Both the position numbers and the translations under genes were made by a program. From the NCBI RefSeq assembly GCF_004014855.1, contig NZ_CP034930.1, positions 2,337,716 through 2,401,715 on the forward strand: a stretch of 64,000 nt of DNA, in the 5' to 3' direction. Below, piece after piece: positions 42,917-51,859 of the stretch. The stretch's first letter is position 1, and each line of letters begins with the position of its first letter. The notes under the pieces were generated by a model, which worked only from the letters and a program-made list of their open reading frames with translations, was not told the DNA's origin and did no database searches. The stretch comes from Apibacter raozihei. Its GTDB lineage: Bacteria > Bacteroidota > Bacteroidia > Flavobacteriales > Weeksellaceae.

Positions 42917-43795
42917 TTAACTTATTTTTTTTCTTTCTTTATTTAAATCCTTATTCTTTTCATCTAATTTATCATTTGCTTCATTCAAAAGTTTTTCTTT
43001 ATTTTTAAATGAATCACGTGCATTGTCCAAACGATTATTTAAACGTTTTGCTTCATCTGAATATTCAGATGAAGGATATAATTTTACAAAAGCTTCATAA
43101 GATTTAACCGCATCATTAATTCTTCCTTCCTGTAAACGGTGGATCGAATTTACTGCAAGTTCAGTTTTTGCTCTTAAGGAATAAATAAGAATATCTTCTT
43201 TAAACTTGGTATCTGGAAAATCTTCCAGCACATTGTCAAAAGAAACAATAGCTGCTTTGTATTCAGTTATTTTATAAAGAGTCTTGGCATTTTCAAATGC
43301 TTTCTTTTCCAGTTTTTTGTTCAGATCACTAATCATTTCATTGCAATAAGCAACCTTATCAGAATTCGGATGTCCGTCTATGTAAAGCTGTAATTCACGC
43401 AAAGCATCATAGGTATTGGTTTGATCCAGATTGTAATCCGGAGAATTTGAATAATAACAGTAAGCTGCCATATAGGAAGCTTCATCAACTCTACGATCTT
43501 TAGGATAGGAAACAACAAAATTTTTAAATTGATGGGCAGCGAGCCTGAAATTTCCATCTCTGTAGTTTAGATTGGCAGTTCGGTAAGCTACTTCAGGAGC
43601 TTCATCGGTACCTACCACAAATTTGGCCGCATAATCATACAAGCTTATAGCCTGCGTATATTTCTTTTTTTGCTCATACTCCTCGGCAACTTTGAGTATA
43701 AAGTCTTTCTTATCACTTTTTAATGCTTGATTAAGTCGTCTTTCACAGCTTGTCAAAAGCACAAGCGGTAAAATTATAAGAATTAGTCTTTTCAT
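42917..43795 (-). CDS. bamD: Outer-membrane assembly lipoprotein BamD
   Basis: I take the start at 43795 (MKRLILIILPLVLLTSC), giving a proper signal peptide and lipobox Cys; an ATG at 43813 would add six residues before it. The mature part has TPR-like repeats (YEQKKKYTQAISLYDYAAKF, YRDGNFRLAAHQFKNFV), as in BamD of the beta-barrel assembly machine. The C-terminal ~50 residues are highly charged and predicted coiled coil (NKEKLLNEANDKLDEKNKDL), an extension common in flavobacteria. Confidence 0.88.
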   Translation of the reverse strand: MKRLILIILPLVLLTSCERRLNQALKSDKKDFILKVAEEYEQKKKYTQAISLYDYAAKFVVGTDEAPEVAYRTANLNYRDGNFRLAAHQFKNFVVSYPKDRRVDEASYMAAYCYYSNSPDYNLDQTNTYDALRELQLYIDGHPNSDKVAYCNEMISDLNKKLEKKAFENAKTLYKITEYKAAIVSFDNVLEDFPDTKFKEDILIYSLRAKTELAVNSIHRLQEGRINDAVKSYEAFVKLYPSSEYSDEAKRLNNRLDNARDSFKNKEKLLNEANDKLDEKNKDLNKERKKIS

Positions 43796-43918
43796 CAGCT
43801 TGCAAAAATACATATTTTTAATGTTTTATACAAATAAATATCCATACGTCTTTTAACTCGAAGTTTAAAGAAATATTGTTTATATAAATAATACTATTAA
43901 GTTTACTTAAATTTGAAA

Positions 43919-44806
43919 TTATGACAGAACTGATATTTTCTCCAATTCTTTTTCAATAGATGAAATAAGACTTTTAGATGCCGGAATCAGTGGTAACCGG
44001 GTATACGGTTTGCATATTCCTTTTACAGATAATAATGCTTTTATACCAGCAGGATTTCCTTCTTTAAATATTAATCTGAATAAACTATGTAGGTCGTAAT
44101 GTATTTTATAGGCTTCTTCCACCTGTTTATTCTGTCCGAAATGAATCATTTTCGATACCATTTCAGGCATACCTTGTCCTAAAACGGAAATAACTCCGCT
44201 TCCGCCGGCAAGAGTCATTGGTAGCGCAAATTCATCATCACCTGAAATTACCAGAAAATCAAACGGTTTATCTTTAATAATATCTGTCGATTGTAAATAA
44301 TTAGGACTGGCTTCTTTAATGGCAATGATATTGGATACTTCATTCGCCAGCCTCAAGGTAGTGGCGGCTTCCATATTTGAACCTGTTCTTCCAGGGACAT
44401 TGTACACGATAATCGGTACAGGAGACTGAATGGCAATCGTTTTAAAATGCTGATAAATCCCCTCCTGGGTCGGTTTATTATAATAAGGTGAAACGGATAG
44501 CACCGCAGCAAAATCTTCAAGATCTGAATCAATTATTTGTTTCATTACTTCTACAGTATTGTTTCCACCAATTCCAAGAACCAAGGGTAATCTTTTATTG
44601 TTACTCTTCTTTATTACCTCGATTACCTGTTTTTTTTCGTCAGAATTTAAAGTAGCTGTTTCTGCTGTAGTACCTAAAACTACCAGATAATCCACTCCAT
44701 TATCAACATTATAATTTACTAAATTTTCAAGAGAAGGAAAATCAATCGTCCCATCCTCGTTAAAAGGTGTTATTAGTGCAACACCTAAACCTTGTAATGA
44801 TTTCAT
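43919..44806 (-). CDS. dapA: 4-hydroxy-tetrahydrodipicolinate synthase
   Basis: The 295-residue TIM-barrel enzyme has GVALITPFNEDGTIDF, VLGTTAETATLNSDEK, SVSPYYNKPTQEG with the catalytic Tyr, YNVPGRTG, and the Schiff-base Lys in IAIKEASPNY. It condenses pyruvate with aspartate semialdehyde in lysine and diaminopimelate synthesis. The standard family pattern TTGE appears as TTAE, a small deviation at a position near the active site. Confidence 0.92.
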   Translation of the reverse strand: MKSLQGLGVALITPFNEDGTIDFPSLENLVNYNVDNGVDYLVVLGTTAETATLNSDEKKQVIEVIKKSNNKRLPLVLGIGGNNTVEVMKQIIDSDLEDFAAVLSVSPYYNKPTQEGIYQHFKTIAIQSPVPIIVYNVPGRTGSNMEAATTLRLANEVSNIIAIKEASPNYLQSTDIIKDKPFDFLVISGDDEFALPMTLAGGSGVISVLGQGMPEMVSKMIHFGQNKQVEEAYKIHYDLHSLFRLIFKEGNPAGIKALLSVKGICKPYTRLPLIPASKSLISSIEKELEKISVLS

Positions 44807-44927
44807 AAGAGTAACAATTTGTTCATTTATTGAAAAAGTAAAAATAGAATAATTTTCAAAAAATAAAAAAATTATTTTAAAAGTACTTCTAGTTTCACAT
44901 TTAGTTGATAAAAGATAGCTATTTCTT

Positions 44928-45962
44928 TTAAATGGAAAGTAAAAAATTTATTGTGTCTATGCCATCAGCATATTCTGATATATCTGGATTTTGACTTTCA
45001 CCAAACGGAATAGTTTTAAACGGAAACGCATGGGAGCCGGATACAATACATTGTATTTTATCTGAATGACTATTCATGAAGCTTTCAACTGAAAGAAGGG
45101 TGTCGTACCTTGTAAAATACAAAACACCTATGGGACTGTACAGTTCCTCTGAATTTTTAAGCATAATAAAGTTATTGTCCCAGAATTGATCATTATTCAT
45201 CAAATAAATAGCTTTATTATAATCATAGTTATTAGCGTATTTATTATGGTGGATGACATCCTGCTGTTGAATAAATGATTGAAATAATCGATCCAAATCA
45301 AAATTCTCAGGAATAAATACCTGGGTAACACTTCGGCAACCTAAACCAAAATAAGTAAATATATCATTACTTAACTTTATAAGCTCGTCTTCACTTTCAT
45401 TTCCGGTAAGTATTGCAGCGGAAGTTCTGTTTTTTCTTATAATATGAGGAATGTCTTTGAAATAGTATTCAAAATACCGGGCAGTATTATTACTTCCGGT
45501 TGTTATGACAGCATCAAACTTCTCAAGTTTTTCTACAAATTCAAATTCCAGTTCATCACAAAACTCTTTCCATAGATTCAAAATAAAAGGAATCAAAACA
45601 TTGTCTTTAGACGAAAGTTTAATTTTAGCTTTAAAGCCAAGGAGTAGTACGCATAGGCAGTCATGCAGTCCTACCATAGGAATATTTCCTGCCAGTACAA
45701 GACCTATTGTCTTAGTTTGTACATCTTTGTAAGAGTATTTTTCAAGCCAGGAAAAAAGGGTATTGCTTGTCAATACTCTGTCCCAATATTCCAGTGCTGT
45801 TAATATATTTTTTTTTGTAAACCATGGGTTTTTAATTTCTGCAAGTCGAAGAGAATTCTCAAATTCAGAATAAGAAGGGGTATCTGTAACCTCATTTTTT
45901 ATAAATTGATGTAAAACATTTCGTACACCTTCCAGGGACTTTATTCTTAGCTCTAAACTCAT
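44928..45962 (-). CDS. Acyl-CoA reductase, LuxC-like
   Basis: The 344-residue protein resembles the aldehyde-dehydrogenase-like LuxC family, with VLAGNIPMVGLHDCLCVLLL, IKLSSKDN, DAVITTGSNNTARYF and the Cys in YFGLGCRSVTQVF. LuxC enzymes reduce acyl-CoA or acyl-enzyme to aldehyde with NADPH. Bacteroidota members next to ferredoxin, as here (divergent, 46027), occur widely, but their physiological substrate is unknown. Confidence 0.8.
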   Translation of the reverse strand: MSLELRIKSLEGVRNVLHQFIKNEVTDTPSYSEFENSLRLAEIKNPWFTKKNILTALEYWDRVLTSNTLFSWLEKYSYKDVQTKTIGLVLAGNIPMVGLHDCLCVLLLGFKAKIKLSSKDNVLIPFILNLWKEFCDELEFEFVEKLEKFDAVITTGSNNTARYFEYYFKDIPHIIRKNRTSAAILTGNESEDELIKLSNDIFTYFGLGCRSVTQVFIPENFDLDRLFQSFIQQQDVIHHNKYANNYDYNKAIYLMNNDQFWDNNFIMLKNSEELYSPIGVLYFTRYDTLLSVESFMNSHSDKIQCIVSGSHAFPFKTIPFGESQNPDISEYADGIDTINFLLSI

Positions 45963-46026
45963 TTATAATATAAATTATGTGAAAAAAAATGATTAATTTT
46001 GCACAAAAATAAATTAAAAAATAGAT

Positions 46027-46377
46027 ATGGCTATAAAAATTACGGATGAATGCATCAATTGTGGAGCATGTGAGCCGGAATGCCCTAATAACGCGATATA
46101 TGAAGGAGCTGTAGATTGGAAAATGTCAGAAGGTACGAGCTTAAAAGGGATGCTAGTAACTAAAAGTGGTCTTTCCATTGATGCAGATGCCCCCCAAAGG
46201 CCAGTATCGGATGATGTTTATTATATTGTAGCAGATAAATGTACGGAATGCAAAGGTTTTCATGAAGAGCCTCAGTGTGCCGCCGTATGTCCGGTAGATT
46301 GTTGTGTTCCTGATGAAAATGAAGTAGAATCGGATGAAGAATTGCTGGCAAAAAAAGAATTTTTACATATAGACTAA
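46027..46377 (+). CDS. fdx: Ferredoxin with two 4Fe-4S clusters
   Basis: The 116-residue protein carries CINCGACEPECPNNAIYEG and the second set CTECKGFHEEPQCAAVCPVD, giving ligands for two 4Fe-4S clusters. The longer spacer in the second set is characteristic of YfhL-type ferredoxins. It transfers electrons in the cytoplasm. A TAATTTTG promoter element at 45994-46001 precedes it. It is divergent from the LuxC-like gene and followed 52 nt later by serC. Confidence 0.9.
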   Translation: MAIKITDECINCGACEPECPNNAIYEGAVDWKMSEGTSLKGMLVTKSGLSIDADAPQRPVSDDVYYIVADKCTECKGFHEEPQCAAVCPVDCCVPDENEVESDEELLAKKEFLHID

Positions 46378-46429
46378 TATTCACCTTAATAAATCACCCA
46401 AACTAAACAAAAGAAATATATCTTAACTA

Positions 46430-47500
46430 ATGAAAAAATATAACTTTAGTGCAGGTCCTTCTACATTACCGGAGGAAGTTCTTCAACAAGCAGCACAAGC
46501 CGTGCTTGATCTCAATAACAGCGGAACCTCTTTAATAGAAATTTCGCACAGAAGTAAAGATTTTATCGCTATTATGGATGAAGCCCGTGCATTAGCTAAA
46601 AAGCTGATGAAACTGGATGACGATCACGAGGTTTTATTTTTACAGGGAGGAGCCAGTCTTCAATTTGCTATGGCACCTTATAATTTATTAAATGATAATT
46701 CCAAAGCTGTATATGTGGATAGTGGAAACTTTGCATCAGCAGCTATTAAAGAAGCAAAAAAAATAGGTGCTATTGAAGTTATTGCTTCTTCAAAAGAAAA
46801 TAATTATACTCAGATACCTAAAGGTTACACAATTCCTGAAGATGCTGCATATTTACATATAACTTCTAATAATACGGTGTATGGAACACAAATGAAATCA
46901 TTTCCTGAAACGTCTGTTCCTGTAGTATGCGATATGTCATCAGATATATTAAGCAGAGATATAGATTATAACCAGTTTGGAATCATTTATGCCGGAGCTC
47001 AAAAAAATTTAGGACCAGCTGGGGTAACAGTAGTCGTAGTAAACAAAAATCTTTTAGGTAAATCTGGAAGAGAATTACCTTCTTCTTTAGATTATCAGGT
47101 TCATATAGCTAAAGAAAGTATGGCAAATACACCTCCTGTTTTTGCGGTTTATGCAACATTATTGAATTTAAGATGGTTGGAAAAACAAGGAGGAACTGCG
47201 GGTATTGAAAAAAGAAATATAGAGAAAGCAGCACTTCTATATAACGAAATTGACAGAAATCCACTTTTCAGAGGAGTATGCGTTGAAGAAGATCGATCCC
47301 TGATGAATGTATGTTTTTTCCTTAATGATGAAGAAAAATACAAAGCAAAATTTGACCAAATGTGGAAAGATGCCAATATTATAGGGGTAGGAGGATATAG
47401 AACTGTCGGAGGATACCGGGCCAGTATTTATAACGCAATGCCGGTAGAAGGAGTGGAAGCTTTGGTTAATGTAATGAAAGAATTAGAAAGAACTGCATAA
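46430..47500 (+). CDS. serC: Phosphoserine aminotransferase
   Basis: The 356-residue PLP enzyme begins with YNFSAGPSTLPEEVL, the hallmark of SerC. It has FLQGGASLQFAMAPYNLL and the PLP Lys in YAGAQKNLGPAGV. It converts 3-phosphohydroxypyruvate to phosphoserine. The SerA gene follows 17 nt later, giving two consecutive steps of serine synthesis in one operon. Confidence 0.94.
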   Translation: MKKYNFSAGPSTLPEEVLQQAAQAVLDLNNSGTSLIEISHRSKDFIAIMDEARALAKKLMKLDDDHEVLFLQGGASLQFAMAPYNLLNDNSKAVYVDSGNFASAAIKEAKKIGAIEVIASSKENNYTQIPKGYTIPEDAAYLHITSNNTVYGTQMKSFPETSVPVVCDMSSDILSRDIDYNQFGIIYAGAQKNLGPAGVTVVVVNKNLLGKSGRELPSSLDYQVHIAKESMANTPPVFAVYATLLNLRWLEKQGGTAGIEKRNIEKAALLYNEIDRNPLFRGVCVEEDRSLMNVCFFLNDEEKYKAKFDQMWKDANIIGVGGYRTVGGYRASIYNAMPVEGVEALVNVMKELERTA

Positions 47501-47517
47501 AAATTATATATAAAAAC

Positions 47518-48471
47518 ATGAAAATATTACCTAACGATGGAATATCGGCTTCTGCTATAGAAGTTTTGGAAAATAACGGACTGGAAGTTTTAAATCATAA
47601 AGTTGCTCAGGAACAATTGGCAAACTTCATTAATGAAAATGGAGTTGAAGTTCTATTGGTAAGAAGTGCTACACAAGTGAGAAAAGAACTTATAGACGAA
47701 TGTCCTGGACTTAAAATTATAGGAAGAGGAGGAGTAGGTATGGACAATATAGATGTTGCCTATGCAAAGGAAAAAGGAATTCAGGTTATAAATACGCCGG
47801 CAGCTTCTTCGCGTTCGGTTGCAGAGCTAGTGTTTGCCCATATGTTTTCACTTTATCGTTATCTTCAGGATTCCAACAGAAATATGCCTCTGGAAGGAGA
47901 TACTAATTTTTCTGCACTTAAAAAATCATATGGCGGAGCCATGGAATTAGGAGGTAAAACTTTAGGAGTTATCGGGTTTGGACGTATAGGTGTAGAAGTG
48001 GTAAAAATCGGTTTGGCACTAGGGATGAAAGTTTTAGTTACAGATGCTGTGGATATAACTAAAACTATAACACTGGATTTTTATGATGGGCAAAAAGTTA
48101 ATTTTGAAATTTCTACCGTATCTATGGAAGAAGTTCTTAAAAACTCAGATGCAATTTCAGTACACGTACCTAAACAGCCAAAATATGTAATAGGTAAGGA
48201 GGAATTAGAAAAAATGAAAAAAAATGCTATCATTGTTAATGCTTCGCGTGGAGGAGTTATAGATGAAGTAGCTTTAGTAAATGCTTTAAATGAAGATAAA
48301 ATTTTTGGTGCAGCTTTAGACGTTTTTGAAAAAGAGCCTAAACCTGAAATTACCTTATTAATGAATCCTAAATTATCTCTTTCTCCTCACATTGGAGGTA
48401 ACACTCTTGAAGCACAAGAAAGAGTTGGATTGGAATTAGCCGATCAAATTATTGAATTTTATAAAAAATAA
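47518..48471 (+). CDS. serA: D-3-phosphoglycerate dehydrogenase, short form
   Basis: The 317-residue D-2-hydroxyacid dehydrogenase has the Rossmann motif GVIGFGRIGVEVV, the Arg in VNASRGGVIDE and the catalytic HIGGNT His. It lacks the C-terminal ACT regulatory domain, so feedback control by serine in the usual way is not expected. The first step of serine synthesis is inferred from its place after serC. Confidence 0.87.
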   Translation: MKILPNDGISASAIEVLENNGLEVLNHKVAQEQLANFINENGVEVLLVRSATQVRKELIDECPGLKIIGRGGVGMDNIDVAYAKEKGIQVINTPAASSRSVAELVFAHMFSLYRYLQDSNRNMPLEGDTNFSALKKSYGGAMELGGKTLGVIGFGRIGVEVVKIGLALGMKVLVTDAVDITKTITLDFYDGQKVNFEISTVSMEEVLKNSDAISVHVPKQPKYVIGKEELEKMKKNAIIVNASRGGVIDEVALVNALNEDKIFGAALDVFEKEPKPEITLLMNPKLSLSPHIGGNTLEAQERVGLELADQIIEFYKK

Positions 48472-48494
48472 TTGAAGATTCGTAAATATATTTT

Positions 48495-49745
48495 ATGCTA
48501 AGTTTTAAACCGTTCAAAGGAATTCATGCAAAAGAAGAAAATACTTCTGATTTTCCAATGTATTCTCCTGAAAATTATTCAGAAGAGCAAATTAAATCAA
48601 AGCTCAGAGGGAAAACACCCTCTTACGTTGATATAATAAAACCAACCTTTTTTAAAGGAGAAAGTCCCCTTGAAAACAGGTTTAAGAAAGTAAGGAAAAG
48701 ATTTGAAGATTATCTGAATGAAAATTTTGTTGAAAATGACCCTGCCTCAATATATATTTATGAACAGAAAAAGAGAAACGGAGAAATATTTAAAGGTATT
48801 ATCGGTTTAATTTCAGTAGATGACTTTAAAGAAAATAATGTTAAAGTTCCGGAACAAACCAATGAACAAAAACAAAAAGTGTTTACTCAGTTTCTGGACA
48901 TTACTTATTTACAATCTAATCCAGTACTGTTAAGTTATGATTCCAACTCAAAGTTGGAAGTAATGATGGATTTGGAAATGAAAAGTAAGCCTTTAATTCA
49001 AATTATAGATGAGCTGGAGATTTCTCATAAGTTATGGAGAGTGAACAATCGGCTAAAACTGGCTCAGTTCAAAGATGCTGTGGAAAAACTTCCTGCTCTG
49101 TATCTTGCCGATGGACATTACCGTATGGCAGCTGCTGTAGAGCATTCTGATAAAATTAAAGAAAAAAGTAAGTCTAAAGATTTTTTATTTGATCAGAACC
49201 ATCATGTAATGTCACTGATTGCTTCCAGCCAATCTATCAGAATTCATGAATATAACCGGTTAATAAAATCTTTAAACGGATTGACACGTGATGAATTATT
49301 TGCCAGACTGGAAGAGCATTTCACAATTAATGAAAAAGGAGTACAGCCTTATTTTCCGTCGCATAAACATCATATAAGCATGTATTTTGAAGGAAAGTTT
49401 TATGGATTATATATTAAACATGAATTCAGGGGAACACCGGAAGGATTAGGAAATATTGATACTTATCTTTTTAATAAATTTGTTTTAGGGCCTATCTTTG
49501 ATATTTCAACAAATAAGGAAGAAAAACAAAAGGTTTCTTATATTAAAGGTTCTGGAGATGTAAAAGGAATAACCGATATAAAAGTCGCAGTTGATAACGG
49601 CGATTATAAAATTGGGTTTGCATTTTATCCTGTATCTTTTTCAGATTTACAGCTTATTTCTGATTTAGGATTAAAAATTCCGGCAAAAAGTACGTTTATA
49701 GAACCTAAAATGCTACTAGGATTATTAATGTTTGACATGAAGTAA
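48495..49745 (+). CDS. DUF1015-family protein
   Basis: The 416-residue protein fits the DUF1015 family: LSFKPFKGIHAKEENTSDF at the start, ALYLADGHYRMAAAVEH with the typical DGHHR-like segment (here DGHYR), and FLFDQNHHVMSLIAS. Members occur next to serA/serC in many bacteria, and a role around serine metabolism has been suggested but is unproven. It follows serA by 23 nt and is ended by a terminator. Confidence 0.87.
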   Translation: MLSFKPFKGIHAKEENTSDFPMYSPENYSEEQIKSKLRGKTPSYVDIIKPTFFKGESPLENRFKKVRKRFEDYLNENFVENDPASIYIYEQKKRNGEIFKGIIGLISVDDFKENNVKVPEQTNEQKQKVFTQFLDITYLQSNPVLLSYDSNSKLEVMMDLEMKSKPLIQIIDELEISHKLWRVNNRLKLAQFKDAVEKLPALYLADGHYRMAAAVEHSDKIKEKSKSKDFLFDQNHHVMSLIASSQSIRIHEYNRLIKSLNGLTRDELFARLEEHFTINEKGVQPYFPSHKHHISMYFEGKFYGLYIKHEFRGTPEGLGNIDTYLFNKFVLGPIFDISTNKEEKQKVSYIKGSGDVKGITDIKVAVDNGDYKIGFAFYPVSFSDLQLISDLGLKIPAKSTFIEPKMLLGLLMFDMK

Positions 49746-49765
49746 TCCATGTAGTTATAAAATAA

Positions 49766-49800
49766 AAATCCGGATTTTTACTAATTTCCGGATTTTTTAT
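49766..49800 (+). terminator. Terminator of the serC-serA operon
   Basis: AATCCGGA and TCCGGATT form a stem followed by a T run. It also faces the convergent DUF4230 gene. Confidence 0.8.
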
Positions 49801-49822
49801 TTTATAAATCTAAAGTATTTTC

Positions 49823-50458
49823 TCAGTTTTTGATAGATTGTATTTGTTTCGCATAAGGAGTATCATCAACAACTTCCCAGTCATATAACTTAGCTGTAGC
49901 ATATAGTTCTTTTAAATTGGTTATAAGCTGGTTTTGAGCTAATGTTTTTATATTGGATTTTTCAACCTCGTTTTTAATATCATTTTTTCCTTCTTCCATA
50001 ACCGTATTTAAGTCGGACTTAGAAAAACGATTAAATAAACCGTCCTCCATACTGTAAATTTCAACATTAGGATATATTTGCAATTCGGGAGCAGGAATCG
50101 AAATTAAATGAATTTTTTTATGGATAGAATCTATATCAACCTTCATTTTTTTCATATCATAAGTTACCTGAGCTTTAGCCGTTATATATAATACAATATT
50201 TTTATTTAAAAAGCTTAAATATCTGGGGTTATAATCATTATATTTTTTGGTACGAAAAGCAGAATAATTTTGCTCAATTACAATCATTTTATTTAGTCTT
50301 TGCAGTTCATGGTTTATGATACGTGTATCAGCTACAGTATTTTCACTTCCACTATGTTTAAAAATTAAAAAAATGACTAATGAAACAATTATTACTATTA
50401 AAAGAGTGATGGATATTTTTTTTACTAAACTTAACATATTTTTATACATATCAGACAA
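49823..50458 (-). CDS. DUF4230-family membrane-anchored protein
   Basis: The 211-residue protein has an N-terminal membrane helix (ISITLLIVIIVSLVIFLIF) and a DUF4230-like domain (LNKMIVIEQNYSAF, NIVLYITAKAQVTYDM, IPAPELQIYPNVEIYSMEDG). The family has no known function. The domain is predicted to be periplasmic. The gene lies 29 nt downstream of the thioredoxin-like lipoprotein gene on the same strand. Confidence 0.8.
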   Translation of the reverse strand: MSDMYKNMLSLVKKISITLLIVIIVSLVIFLIFKHSGSENTVADTRIINHELQRLNKMIVIEQNYSAFRTKKYNDYNPRYLSFLNKNIVLYITAKAQVTYDMKKMKVDIDSIHKKIHLISIPAPELQIYPNVEIYSMEDGLFNRFSKSDLNTVMEEGKNDIKNEVEKSNIKTLAQNQLITNLKELYATAKLYDWEVVDDTPYAKQIQSIKN

Positions 50459-50487
50459 TTAATTATTTTAAAAAGGCAGTATGTAAG

Positions 50488-51096
50488 TTATTTTTTTCTA
50501 GTACTTTTTTTTATTTTTATATGTTTAGGCTTGTTTGTAACTTCATTGAATTTTTTGCCGGTTACTATTTTATAAAGGTCTAATTCAAATGTTTGATTTG
50601 GTTTTCCGTTAATTCTTCCTATCTCACAAAGACCGCGTTTTTTATTAATATTTCCTTTATATATAATAAAGGTAGGTATTTCATTAATATTTTTTTGATT
50701 TTGTTCTCCGTAAAAACTTTCTTTATTTCTATTGACAGCATATAAAGCTAATTTGCTCTCGGGGAATTTAGAAGTTTCAAGAACCTTCATAAATCTGGGA
50801 AGTTGTTTCTGAGTTTCTTCTGACCAGGTGCCTAAAAAAACTTCAATATTATAAAGCTTAAGTCTTGATTTAATTTTTTTTACAACATTGAGATCAGGAG
50901 TGTATGAGTCATATTGTTCTGAGTACCAACTATTGAAAACAGAGTCAGAAAGAGCTTCTTGGGTGATTCTTCCCACAAGCATAGGTTCTCCTTCAATATC
51001 GATAATTTTTTTATTTACAATAATTCTTTCACTGGTACCACAACTAATTACAAGACTGAAAATGATAAATGAAAATGCAAGTTGCTTTAAATTCAT
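50488..51096 (-). CDS. Thioredoxin-like lipoprotein lacking the CxxC motif
   Basis: The start is set at 51096 (MNLKQLAFSFIIFSLVISC), giving a signal peptide and lipobox; an ATG at 51123 would add nine residues. The domain has a thioredoxin-like pattern (IEVFLGTWSEETQKQLPRFM, INEIPTFIIYKG with the cis-Pro). The place of the active site, normally WCxxC, reads WSEETQ, so it cannot catalyse disulfide exchange. A binding or structural role is likely. The tail is strongly basic. Confidence 0.7.
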   Translation of the reverse strand: MNLKQLAFSFIIFSLVISCGTSERIIVNKKIIDIEGEPMLVGRITQEALSDSVFNSWYSEQYDSYTPDLNVVKKIKSRLKLYNIEVFLGTWSEETQKQLPRFMKVLETSKFPESKLALYAVNRNKESFYGEQNQKNINEIPTFIIYKGNINKKRGLCEIGRINGKPNQTFELDLYKIVTGKKFNEVTNKPKHIKIKKSTRKK

Positions 51097-51307
51097 GCGA
51101 TAATAATTTTTGTAAAGATACAAACTATCATAAATGTTGACAATAATTATCTGTAAATAACCTTCATAAATGAATACTTGATAGTTTATATATGTTTAAA
51201 TAATGATAGTTGATTTAAAAACTAAACTTTTGTCCAGTCAAAGTGTATAATTATTTTTAATATTCTATCAAATATTAAATAATGTATATTTGTTAAAACC
51301 TTAAAAA

Positions 51308-51757
51308 ATGACAAAAGAAAACTTTGCAATATTTATCAAAGATCATTTACCCATCGCAGAACTGGCAGGTATAACATTACAATTTTCCTCAGAAACAGTA
51401 GCAAAAACGCAGGTAAGTCTTGCTTTTATAAATCAGAATCCGTTTAAATCCATGTTTTGGGCAGTTCAGGGAATGGCTGCTGAATTATCTTCAGGTGTAT
51501 TGTGCATAAATGCTATAAATAAATTTAAACATGATATTTCCATGTTGGTAATTAAACAAGAAGCTGAATTCCTTAAAAAAGCGATTGGCACGTTAACGTT
51601 TACTTGTGTACAAGGAAAAGAAATAGAAAATATAATAGCAAAATCTATTATTTCTCAAAAGGGTGAATCCATAATTGTTAAATCTGAAGGAATTGATGAA
51701 TCGGGCGATTGTGTAGCAATCTTTTATTTTACATGGAGCTTTAAAGTTAGGCAATAA
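51308..51757 (+). CDS. DUF4442-like hotdog thioesterase
   Basis: The 149-residue protein resembles the hotdog-fold DUF4442/PaaI-like group, with NQNPFKSMFWAVQGMAAELS replacing the HGG helix region of active enzymes and a long C-terminal beta sheet. It lacks the classic HGG motif, so the substrate is unclear. A TATATTTG promoter element at 51285-51292 precedes it. A terminator follows. Confidence 0.65.
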   Translation: MTKENFAIFIKDHLPIAELAGITLQFSSETVAKTQVSLAFINQNPFKSMFWAVQGMAAELSSGVLCINAINKFKHDISMLVIKQEAEFLKKAIGTLTFTCVQGKEIENIIAKSIISQKGESIIVKSEGIDESGDCVAIFYFTWSFKVRQ

Positions 51758-51810
51758 AATATTTATAATATGCTAGAGAATTCAAGTATAAACACATTCA
51801 ATCTAGGATA

Positions 51811-51840
51811 AAAAGGTTCTATTACGAACCTTTTCTTTAT
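51811..51840. terminator. Bidirectional terminator between convergent genes
   Basis: AAAAGGTTC and GAACCTTTT form a 9-bp stem with a TATTAC loop and T runs on both strands. It ends the hotdog gene and porX. Confidence 0.8.
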
Positions 51841-51859
51841 ATTTTAAATTTATTCCTAT

